Part shown: piece by piece, positions 1-5,160 of the stretch
Layout: every line of letters begins with the position of its first letter
Numbering within the stretch: position 1 is the stretch's first letter
Assembly (NCBI GenBank): GCA_023140455.1
Contig: JAGLLQ010000061.1
Location: 1 to 5,160, forward strand
DNA length: 5,160 nucleotides
Direction: 5' to 3'
Origin: Desulfobacteraceae bacterium
GTDB taxonomy: Bacteria; Desulfobacterota; Desulfobacteria; Desulfobacterales; Desulfobacteraceae
Made by a program: the position numbers and the translations under genes
Notes under the pieces: generated by a model
Told to the model about the DNA's origin: nothing
The model's input: only the letters and a program-made list of their open reading frames with translations
Database searches by the model: none

Positions 1-639
1 ATGAAAAACTGGAAATGGCTGTTAGGTCAAATCCATGAAAAGCTTCCTTGGGTAAAAAGAACCACATGCTATGCAAATCTGAAATCAATAATGCTGAAAA
101 CAGATGAAGAACTGGCATACCTGCACAAAAATGGTCTTAAAGCTGTTTTTCTCGGCCTGGAATCCGGTCATGCCCAGATAAGAAAAAATATCAAAAAAGG
201 TGGTACACCTGAAGAATTAATCCAACATTGCAAACGTCTCAGGAAATCCGGCATCCGTTTAGTCACCATTGTTCTTTTAGGCCTGGGTCAGGTTGATCTA
301 AGCCTGGAACATGCCAGGGAAACCGGTAAAGCCCTCACTGCCATAGACCCTGAAGCTGTCAGTGCATTAAGTCTTATGCCCTTACCTGATACGCCTTTGG
401 GGCAGGCATTTGAAAAAGGTGACTTTAAGATCCCGGATGCCCTTGGCATGATATCTGAGCTAAAGGAACTGGTAAAATATACTGAGCTGTCCAGAGGCGC
501 ATTCCGTTCTGTCCACGCCAGTAATTATTTGTCCATAGATGCAAAATTCCCCCAGGACAAACCTGCTGTGCTTAAAGCTCTCGACCAGGCGCTGGTCGGC
601 AATATCAACCTTAAACCTGAATGGATGCGCGGCCTGTAA
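1..639 (+). CDS. Radical SAM protein, C-terminal part (5' end lies outside the window)
   Basis: This is the downstream two-thirds of a radical SAM enzyme of the COG1032/Elp3-like kind. Visible are the barrel motif LGLESG at residues 51-56 of the reading frame, the strand VTIVLLGLG at 88-96, EHARETGKAL at 103-112 followed by AIDPEAVSALSLMPLPDTPL, and near the C-terminus FRSVHASNYL at 168-177. The last is a signature I associate with a family of roughly 290-300 residue radical SAM proteins. The CxxxCxxC motif that binds the SAM-coordinating [4Fe-4S] cluster is absent, and about 80 residues of N-terminus are missing. The ATG at base 1 is therefore almost certainly an internal methionine and the gene starts upstream. 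The reaction and substrate cannot be told from this part. The TAA stop lies inside the 3' end of the convergent membrane ferredoxin gene, giving a 29-base antisense overlap. Family call is firm; specific function unknown. Confidence 0.85.
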   Translation: MKNWKWLLGQIHEKLPWVKRTTCYANLKSIMLKTDEELAYLHKNGLKAVFLGLESGHAQIRKNIKKGGTPEELIQHCKRLRKSGIRLVTIVLLGLGQVDLSLEHARETGKALTAIDPEAVSALSLMPLPDTPLGQAFEKGDFKIPDALGMISELKELVKYTELSRGAFRSVHASNYLSIDAKFPQDKPAVLKALDQALVGNINLKPEWMRGL

Positions 640-1468
640 AGGAAAAACTAAGGGCCTTACCTGTTTTTCTGCAGGCATCTACACAATCACCGCAATTGGT
701 GCATTGGGCTCGGCTTATAAAATTTAAGTGCCTGGGATCCAGGTCAAGAGAGCATGCTTTTTGGCAGGGAGGTGAGGCCAGATCTGAAATGCAGTTTTCT
801 TTTTTTAAAAGGATCTTGAGCCCAAAGGGATTAAATAGTCCGGCAATTATCAAAAGAACAGATTGCGGACAAATCCAACGGCACCATACCCGTGTGCTGA
901 ATACAAATTCAAGTGCCAAAATAGCTCCTATAAACCAAATTGCACCAAGCAGATATTTTTGAACAAACAAGTATTGAAAAATATTTGAATATTGAAACGG
1001 CAGGGAAACCTGGTTTAAAATCGGTGGATTGAAAAAAATAATAGCTGCCAAAAAGCCCGTGCAAAAGAACACCACCTTAACCGCAAGGGCATTTGCCCTA
1101 AGTTTGATATTGATTGTTTTTTTTAGCCTGAACCGACCGGCAAACCTGTTGGTCAATTCTGACAACAATCCAAAAGGACATACCCAGGAACAAAAAATAG
1201 TTCCCAGAAAAAAAGCAACCCCCAGAACCAATCCGGCACTGATTAATAGTCCAACTGGGGTGTACCGACTTTTAATGATTACCTGGGCAACGGCAAGAGG
1301 GTCTGAAAATGTCAAACTACCAATATGGATGTTTAAAAAATTCCCCCAGATAAAACTGAACCCATTATCGTTCAGTATGGGAAGCATGATAAAAAAAACA
1401 GCAATGGCTGTTTGTATTGCCCTCCGCCAGACATGGATATGATGCTGTTTTAAATGTGGATCAAACAT
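611..1468 (-). CDS. NapH/CcoG-like polytopic membrane 4Fe-4S ferredoxin
   Basis: A 285-residue integral membrane electron-transfer protein. Hydrophobic segments lie near residues 15-33, 70-93, 127-147, 173-191 and 202-213. Two CxxxCP motifs, C93-x3-C97-P and C196-x3-C200-P, follow or border membrane segments as in NapH, CcoG and related quinol-linked proteins. The C-terminal soluble domain has one standard cluster motif, C256-x2-C259-x2-C262-x3-C266, and a divergent first motif, C226-x8-C235-x3-C239, so one cluster may be incomplete or differently ligated. In the family such proteins pass electrons between the quinone pool or membrane partners and soluble Fe-S proteins; the partner here is not shown. 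The start at 1468 has GGAG about 10 bases upstream, but a stronger AAAGGAG lies further up (see the short upstream ORF). The 3' end overlaps the convergent radical SAM gene. It lies downstream of the activase operon in the same direction, 175 bases away, so it may have its own promoter. Confidence 0.85.
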   Translation of the reverse strand: MFDPHLKQHHIHVWRRAIQTAIAVFFIMLPILNDNGFSFIWGNFLNIHIGSLTFSDPLAVAQVIIKSRYTPVGLLISAGLVLGVAFFLGTIFCSWVCPFGLLSELTNRFAGRFRLKKTINIKLRANALAVKVVFFCTGFLAAIIFFNPPILNQVSLPFQYSNIFQYLFVQKYLLGAIWFIGAILALEFVFSTRVWCRWICPQSVLLIIAGLFNPFGLKILLKKENCISDLASPPCQKACSLDLDPRHLNFISRAQCTNCGDCVDACRKTGKALSFSFTGRASIQV

Positions 1469-1490
1469 CTTTTTTAATCTCCATTCCCAT
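1461..1490 (-). other. Short upstream ORF overlapping the membrane ferredoxin start
   Basis: On the minus strand AAAGGAG (1498-1492) is followed by two in-frame ATG codons at 1490-1488 and 1484-1482, the second at an ideal 7-base spacing. The frame reads MGMEIKKDV and stops with TGA at 1463-1461, overlapping the ATG (1468-1466) of the membrane ferredoxin gene in the neighbouring frame. It could be a leader that couples translation to the main gene, or the true start separated by one base in the A6 run at 1475-1470. Neither is proven; it could also be chance. Confidence 0.3.
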
Positions 1491-1566
1491 ACTCCTTTAA
1501 GTTTTTTTATTTATCACACATACGAATGAAAATGTGCCTATTATTTCAAGGAAAGATCACTAAATG

Positions 1567-1590
1567 TCTGATATTGAGAATACCATCAGA
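1567..1590. repeat. Small inverted repeat in the intergenic region
   Basis: TCTGAT at 1567-1572 and ATCAGA at 1585-1590 form a 6-bp stem with a 12-base loop. It lies in the 175-base gap between the activase gene and the membrane ferredoxin gene. On the minus strand, the direction of both genes, it is not followed by a T run, so it is not a convincing terminator. On the plus strand a short TTTT follows. Two of the six pairs are G-C, so the hairpin is weak. I see no clear terminator or strong promoter elsewhere in this gap. Confidence 0.2.
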
Positions 1591-1643
1591 TTTTGCTCTG
1601 GGTTCTGGTACTCGAGAAGTTTCTATTCTGTAGACAATGGCTG

Positions 1644-2609
1644 TTAATGTGAAGCATTCATAAATTTATTTCCCCTCTCGCATCGGCCTCCCCACCGGGC
1701 AGTAGGTTGTCCATTCTGAATAAGAACAAATAGTTCACAATCATTTTCACACCGCCGGCAATACCCTGGTCGTATCTTGGCTTCTCCTTCCTGCCAACCC
1801 TTAAATTCAGACAGGTTGTCCTGAACCTGATCGGATGCCAATAGAGCGGCACCAATTGCACCACATACGGTTACATATGGCGGAATAGTAATCTCCGCAT
1901 CTTGAATAGCTTCACGAAAGCAATGAGCGATGGCTTCATTATATGCAACACCTCCCTGAAAAGAGATAGGAGAAAGCAGCTCTTTACCTCGAGCCACATT
2001 ATTCAAATAATTACGTACCAGAGCCTGACAAAGCCCCATGCAAATAGAAGCAGCATCATATCCGGCTTGCTGTTTATGAATCATGTCTGACTCAGCAAAA
2101 ACAGAACAACGCCCGGCAATACGCACGCTATCCTCTGCCGTCATCGCATAAGAGCCAAATTCATTAATGTCTATTTTCAATCGCTGTGCCTGCTGGTCCA
2201 AAAAAGCTCCTGTTCCTGCCGCACAGACAGTGTTCATTGCAAAATCATATACCCTGCCATCTTTTAAGTGGATAATTTTCGAGTCCTGCCCACCAATTTC
2301 AAGGATAGTTCTAACCTCAGGGTTATAATGTAATGCACCCACTGCGTGAGCAGTAATCTCATTTTTAACTATATCAGCGCCAAGGTAGGCTGCCGCTAAA
2401 AATCGTCCACTGCCTGTAGTTCCAACGGCTCCCACATAAGCATCTTTCGACAGTTTAGAACGTACCCCCTCAAGACCAGCAATCAATGCACGAAGAGGTC
2501 TCCCATCTGTACGCGTATAAGACTCATATTGTAATATTTTCAGATCATCTAATAAAGCAAACTTAATACTTACAGATCCTATATCGACACCTAACAACCA
2601 TTTTTTCAT
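1644..2609 (-). CDS. BcrAD/BadFG/HgdC-type ATPase, CoA-enzyme activase
   Basis: A 321-residue member of the ASKHA-fold activases that hydrolyse ATP to deliver one low-potential electron to a 2-hydroxyacyl-CoA dehydratase, benzoyl-CoA reductase or double-cubane protein. The nucleotide motifs are DIGSVSIK (9-16), GTTGSGR (63-69), IGGQDSK (105-111) and FQGGVAYN (217-224). The cysteine motifs NTVCAAGTGAFL (C129) and GRCSVFAESD (C168) match the residues that hold the bridging [4Fe-4S] cluster between two subunits in HgdC-like proteins, so it should act as a cytoplasmic homodimer. It is longer than the roughly 260-residue minimal activase: a C-terminal tail carries C284-x2-C287-x3-C291 and C310, like the linker I recall between activase and DUF2229 domains in large fused homologues. 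The start is an ATG preceded by a weak GGGA, 30 bases after the COG3580-like gene, so it is probably the last gene of the operon. Family call is very secure; the activated substrate enzyme is inferred, not known. Confidence 0.95.
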   Translation of the reverse strand: MKKWLLGVDIGSVSIKFALLDDLKILQYESYTRTDGRPLRALIAGLEGVRSKLSKDAYVGAVGTTGSGRFLAAAYLGADIVKNEITAHAVGALHYNPEVRTILEIGGQDSKIIHLKDGRVYDFAMNTVCAAGTGAFLDQQAQRLKIDINEFGSYAMTAEDSVRIAGRCSVFAESDMIHKQQAGYDAASICMGLCQALVRNYLNNVARGKELLSPISFQGGVAYNEAIAHCFREAIQDAEITIPPYVTVCGAIGAALLASDQVQDNLSEFKGWQEGEAKIRPGYCRRCENDCELFVLIQNGQPTARWGGRCERGNKFMNASH

Positions 2610-2639
2610 TCAATTATCCCATTTATAATTACTGCAAAC

Positions 2640-3578
2640 CTAAAGACTGTCTAAAAAAGCTTCCAGTCTAACTTCAATATGAGTAGTCTCTGAGTGTTGG
2701 TCCAAAACTAGCAACAGATAAGGAAGATTATATACACGACGACATGCAGACTGTGTTATTGGAGTGATAGAACTGTCAACTCCACAGGCAAATGACGAAC
2801 AGTAAATAACTCCATCAATCTCTTTTTCTTTACGCATCAGCGAAGCTATAGACATGCCTCCGAGCGTCCAATAGATATAATATCCTTCAAATCGATATTC
2901 CTGATTGATCATTTCAGGAGCAATCATAAAAGGTGTAATCACTCTGCAATTTCGCTGGAGAAGCATTTCTGAAACACCCTTATTAATAAATGGATCTGCA
3001 AGCACATAAGGCATACCCAAAAGCAGAATAGAGGGGCCATCAGGAACATTATATTTTGAACGCCTTCCGGGGATACTTACGTCTTGTTCAAGGACTTCAT
3101 CAAGAAAAGGATTGTCCCTGGAACACTCAACAAAACGATAATAGGCACTGCAAGCTTTATCAAAAGCCTTTCCAACTGATTTTCCTCTGAATCCCGCATT
3201 CTTTAAAATCAATCGATCTGAGCGATCAAATTTTGTAAATGGTGTAAGATTAAAAGATAGTACATTGGGAAGTTCTAATACGTTTCTCAGCAGATCAGCC
3301 ATACCAGCACAAGCAGGACAAACATATATGTCTTGATGAAGACGATTTACCCGCGGCATAAAAATAAAATCAACTTTGTCTTTAAGTACATCGGCATGGA
3401 TGAATACACTTTCAATAGGAAGACATATATCCCCTCTATATTTTTTACGTACATTATCAAAAGTATGGTGTGAGAGCTTCGGCGAAATGATTGTTTCACA
3501 ACCAAGTTCTTGAAAAAATGCGCACCAAAATGCACCCATTGGATAGTAAAGAAGACATCTGAGAATTCCAATTTTCAT
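2640..3578 (-). CDS. COG3580/DUF2229-type acyl-CoA dehydratase activase-related protein
   Basis: A 312-residue cytoplasmic protein of the DUF2229/COG3580 group, distantly related to the catalytic subunits of 2-hydroxyacyl-CoA dehydratases. Family-like segments in order are KIGILRCLLYYPMGAFW at the N-terminus, DICLPIESVF (C52), VDFIFMPRV (69-77), VCPACAGMADLL (C87 and C90), LLGMPYVLADPFIN (186-199), YIYWTLGGMSIAS (234-246), DGVIYCSSFACG (C260 and C265) and the end VRLEAFLDSL. C52, C87 and the F-A-C cysteine C265 are the best candidates for Fe-S ligands; the rest of its 12 cysteines may be incidental. The length suits a stand-alone version of a module that elsewhere is fused to the activase. 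The ATG sits 1 base after the COG3581 stop, with AGAAGG 4 bases upstream inside that gene's last codons, so the two are probably translationally coupled and made in equal amounts. Enzymatic role not established. Confidence 0.9.
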   Translation of the reverse strand: MKIGILRCLLYYPMGAFWCAFFQELGCETIISPKLSHHTFDNVRKKYRGDICLPIESVFIHADVLKDKVDFIFMPRVNRLHQDIYVCPACAGMADLLRNVLELPNVLSFNLTPFTKFDRSDRLILKNAGFRGKSVGKAFDKACSAYYRFVECSRDNPFLDEVLEQDVSIPGRRSKYNVPDGPSILLLGMPYVLADPFINKGVSEMLLQRNCRVITPFMIAPEMINQEYRFEGYYIYWTLGGMSIASLMRKEKEIDGVIYCSSFACGVDSSITPITQSACRRVYNLPYLLLVLDQHSETTHIEVRLEAFLDSL

Positions 3579-3579
3579 A

Positions 3580-4770
3580 TTACCTTCTTATAGATCCATA
3601 TTTAGTCTGAAATAAATTATCCACGAACGCTTCTAATCGAACATCAAATCGCTCTCCAGGTGAAACATCATCCAAAGTTAAACTCAATATAGGAAATCCG
3701 GTGTCACGCTCAACTGCGGCCAAAATATTTTGAGCAACAAATTCTACCATGCAACCAAATGGTTTTAAATGAACCATCCCGTTCAACCCCTTTTTGTGAG
3801 CCATCAATGCGTAGCCAACATTTGTTGAACAATCACCTCCAATATACTCGCCGATATATTCTCTGGATGCTCGAATAGCGGCACGTTTTCCTTTCGGATT
3901 AAGAAAATCGAGTTTCATCCCCCAAAGCAGATATGTAGTCTGCCAAACCGTGCGTACCGGCTCCGCACCCAGTCGAGCCAGTCGGGTCTCAATATTTGCA
4001 TTGGTAAATGAATCTAAAGTACAGAAAACTTCTCCGCTGACAACAACTTTCACCGTTTTCCGCGCTGAATCTAAAGGAACAGATCTGAGGTTTTTACGGG
4101 CTTTGTGAAACGCCCACCAAATTGTTGGAGGATGATTGCATTTATTAATTGCATCCTTTCCTTTTTCAAACGAATCCTGAATACTCCCATGATTGATTTC
4201 ACTGGCGATTAAACGATTACGTTCTGCCTCCAAACGCTCAGTAGCATGCAATCTGTTAAACCCAACAATAAAACTTTTTGCTATGCGAAAATATGGTACA
4301 TTATGACCATACATTTCTTTATATACTTCACGCATCCGCTGGACATAGCCTTTACGCAGATTCATATTGTTGAAGTCAAACCACCCAACATTCAAATTCA
4401 GGTCACTAAAGATTAACTGCATCCCCAAACTGTAAAAACCCAGTCGGCAAGGACCTCCTTCGGTAATCATGCCAACGGTATTTGCTCCATTATCAAGGCA
4501 CTGTTTCAAATTACCCAGGATCAGTTTAAATGGCAAACAGGCACCTTCAGGAGCATACAAAGTGCCAATATCAAGAGTCTTTCTTGTATTTGGTGGTGGA
4601 CGAACAGACCGGTCTCCTGTCCCAACTGCATCTATAAATCCATCAATAAGAGAATTCATAACTCCCATACTGGGGTAGCAACCTATAAATTCTTCGGGTG
4701 GTGGGCCTTCTTGAATTAATCCGTCTATTTGTACATTTTCAACTTTCTTGGACAATATAGATGACTTCAC
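3580..4770 (-). CDS. COG3581-type CoA activase / dehydratase-like Fe-S protein
   Basis: A 396-residue cytoplasmic protein of the COG3581 group, which travels with COG3580 and the ATPase activase. Typical segments are PEGACLPFKLILGNLKQCL (74-92, C78 and C91), GPCRLGFYSLGMQ (106-118, C108), IGGDCSTNVGYA (310-321, C314), GMVHLKPFGCMVEFVAQNIL (331-350, C340) and VRLEAFVDNLF (377-387). C78, C108 and C340 stand in the positions I expect for conserved Fe-S ligands; C314 may be a local variation. The middle region (about 140-240) is helical and charged. The start is GTG at 4770-4768, with GGAG (4780-4777) at an ideal 6-base spacing; the GTG overlaps the TGA of the upstream small gene (GTGA). The likely role is the electron-accepting or catalytic half of a complex with the COG3580 protein, energised by the activase. 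The substrate is unknown; double-cubane-like reductive chemistry is one possibility but is not shown. Confidence 0.9.
   Translation of the reverse strand: MKSSILSKKVENVQIDGLIQEGPPPEEFIGCYPSMGVMNSLIDGFIDAVGTGDRSVRPPPNTRKTLDIGTLYAPEGACLPFKLILGNLKQCLDNGANTVGMITEGGPCRLGFYSLGMQLIFSDLNLNVGWFDFNNMNLRKGYVQRMREVYKEMYGHNVPYFRIAKSFIVGFNRLHATERLEAERNRLIASEINHGSIQDSFEKGKDAINKCNHPPTIWWAFHKARKNLRSVPLDSARKTVKVVVSGEVFCTLDSFTNANIETRLARLGAEPVRTVWQTTYLLWGMKLDFLNPKGKRAAIRASREYIGEYIGGDCSTNVGYALMAHKKGLNGMVHLKPFGCMVEFVAQNILAAVERDTGFPILSLTLDDVSPGERFDVRLEAFVDNLFQTKYGSIRR
3583..3588 (-). promoter_or_regulatory. Ribosome binding site of the COG3580 gene, inside the COG3581 stop region
   Basis: AGAAGG on the minus strand codes for the last two arginines of the COG3581 protein and lies 4 bases before the ATG at 3578. 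The TAA stop falls between the two. This arrangement is typical of translational coupling. Confidence 0.65.
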
Positions 4771-5057
4771 TTAGATCTCCACTTTCTAATAAGACTCAAA
4801 AGCAAGCCTTTAAAGTTTGTATAACGCCTGTTTGTTGTCACTTTTGATTTGCCACTTCCGGTATCTCCTTCACTTATCCCTATAACTTGATCAGAATCTA
4901 CAATTTCTAAAATCTCGCAATTGTTTGGGCAGTCCTGCCAATAAAAATTTATGGTCAGTATCTCCCTTCGGCATATCTCACAACCGCAGTGTTTGTCAAG
5001 CCAGTTCATCTGTTTTTTGCAACAGAACATAACACCTTTAAAAATTACAGGCTTCAT
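4767..5057 (-). CDS. Small cysteine-rich protein of unknown function, first gene of the operon
   Basis: I do not recognise this protein. From the ATG at 5057 it is 96 residues. Seven cysteines cluster in its N-terminal half: a CC pair in MFCCKK, then HCGCEIC (C-x-C-x2-C) and DCPNNC (C-x3-C). This suggests a metal or Fe-S binding fold. The C-terminus is basic with a possible amphipathic helix (LLLSLIRKW). The TGA stop overlaps the GTG start of the COG3581 gene, and the GGAG for that gene lies in its last codons, which supports real translation and coupling. The start is uncertain. A TTG at 5093 would extend it, but it lies at or before the transcript start expected from the -10 box. ATG 5057 has no clear Shine-Dalgarno sequence; ATG 5030 has AAAGG close upstream and would give 87 residues. 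A role in assembling, or carrying electrons for, the downstream complex is a guess from position only. Confidence 0.6.
   Translation of the reverse strand: MKPVIFKGVMFCCKKQMNWLDKHCGCEICRREILTINFYWQDCPNNCEILEIVDSDQVIGISEGDTGSGKSKVTTNRRYTNFKGLLLSLIRKWRSK
4771..4780 (-). promoter_or_regulatory. Ribosome binding site deciding the GTG start of the COG3581 gene
   Basis: Minus-strand GGAG at 4780-4777 lies 6 bases before GTG 4770-4768. No better in-frame ATG is near, and the protein aligns from this region onward with the family as I know it. The site lies inside the end of the upstream small gene, so ribosomes ending there could restart directly. Confidence 0.75.
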
Positions 5058-5097
5058 AATCAAAGTGTTAATGAAAAACCGGGTGGGTGACAAGCCT

Positions 5098-5103
5098 ATT
5101 ATA
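5098..5103 (-). promoter_or_regulatory. Candidate -10 box of the activase operon promoter
   Basis: Minus-strand TATAAT is an exact match to the sigma-70 -10 consensus. It lies about 40 bases before ATG 5057, in the only non-coding stretch ahead of the operon. The hexamer 17 bases upstream (CATCAA, 5126-5121) does not resemble TTGACA, so the promoter would be weak or need an activator. Transcription would begin near 5091, which argues against the TTG at 5093 as the start codon of the first gene. Confidence 0.4.
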
Positions 5104-5134
5104 CTTGGATATATGTGAGGTTGATGGTTTTTTT

Positions 5135-5145
5135 CTGTTAAACAG
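5135..5145. repeat. Perfect 11-base palindrome upstream of the operon
   Basis: CTGTT-A-AACAG has two 5-base arms around one central base. It is centred about 50 bases upstream of the transcript start expected from the TATAAT box, a usual place for an activator site. It is followed on the minus strand by an A run, not a T run, so it is not a terminator for the operon strand. A short palindrome can occur by chance. Confidence 0.25.
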
Positions 5146-5160
5146 CGTGCAATAATGACC

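Noticed and set aside
1..3. ATG at the first base as the true start of the radical SAM gene
   Set aside because: The frame would lack the CxxxCxxC cluster motif and about 80 residues present in the family, so this is more likely an internal methionine at the window edge.
621..1442. Open frames on the plus strand at 621-962 and 1029-1442
   Set aside because: They are antisense shadows of the membrane ferredoxin gene, whose cysteine motifs and membrane segments are unmistakable; their own translations have no recognisable domain.
1469..1643. Rho-independent terminator for the activase operon
   Set aside because: The only stem found (TCTGAT/ATCAGA) is 6 bp with a 12-base loop and no T run on the operon strand.
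2640..4770. Classic HgdA/HgdB dehydratase or BcrB/BcrC reductase subunits
   Set aside because: The motifs (CLPFKLILGN, GPCRLGFY, LADPFIN, FGC and VRLEAF) are those of the COG3581 and COG3580 groups rather than of the true dehydratase subunits.
4845..4868. Walker A-like GDTGSGKS in the small Cys-rich protein
   Set aside because: It fits GxxxxGKS and is preceded by a VIGI strand-like stretch, but only 25 residues follow it and there is no Walker B or NTPase fold, so a chance match is more likely.
5058..5093. TTG at 5093 as the start of the small gene, adding 12 residues
   Set aside because: It is a rare start codon with no clear ribosome site and sits at or before the transcript start expected from TATAAT at 5103-5098.
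1..5160. CRISPR array, insertion sequence, tRNA or attachment site
   Set aside because: No spaced direct repeats, transposase-like frame, terminal inverted repeats or cloverleaf-like sequence were seen; nearly all of the window is accounted for by coherent genes.

Overview
The window looks like a chromosomal piece from a strictly anaerobic, moderately AT-rich bacterium. The protein types are a COG1032-like radical SAM enzyme, a NapH-like membrane ferredoxin and a 2-hydroxyacyl-CoA dehydratase-type activase with its two partner proteins. Together they would fit a sulfate-reducing Desulfobacterota (Desulfobacterales-like) or a similar anaerobe. That placement is inferred from protein flavour only; there is no rRNA or other phylogenetic marker here.

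Layout. Positions 1-639 (+ strand) hold the C-terminal part of a radical SAM protein; its cluster-binding N-terminus lies before the window. It converges on, and overlaps by 29 bases, a minus-strand gene (611-1468) for a polytopic membrane protein with two CxxxCP motifs and a C-terminal ferredoxin-like domain (NapH/CcoG type). A 175-base intergenic stretch (1469-1643) follows. The rest of the window is a tight minus-strand operon, read from right to left: a small cysteine-rich protein of unknown function (4767 to about 5057), a COG3581-type protein (3580-4770), a COG3580/DUF2229-type protein (2640-3578), and a BcrAD/BadFG/HgdC-type ATPase activase (1644-2609). A TATAAT-like -10 box sits just upstream of the first gene, and the first three genes are joined by a stop/start overlap and a 1-base gap.

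How the genes may work together. In the 2-hydroxyacyl-CoA dehydratase superfamily, a homodimeric activase with one bridging [4Fe-4S] cluster uses ATP to push a single low-potential electron onto an Fe-S partner. The COG3581 and COG3580 proteins are the candidate Fe-S partner pair here: they share an F-[AG]-C motif and an almost identical C-terminal VRLEAF-[LV]-D segment. In many bacteria these three modules are fused into one very large protein; here they are separate, and their order is the reverse of the usual fused order as I recall it. No acyl-CoA enzyme lies in the window, so the substrate is unknown. The operon is best read as an orphan ATP-driven electron-transfer system, with the leading Cys-rich protein and the adjacent membrane ferredoxin as possible accessory parts. 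No mobile elements, tRNA or rRNA genes, or CRISPR arrays were seen.
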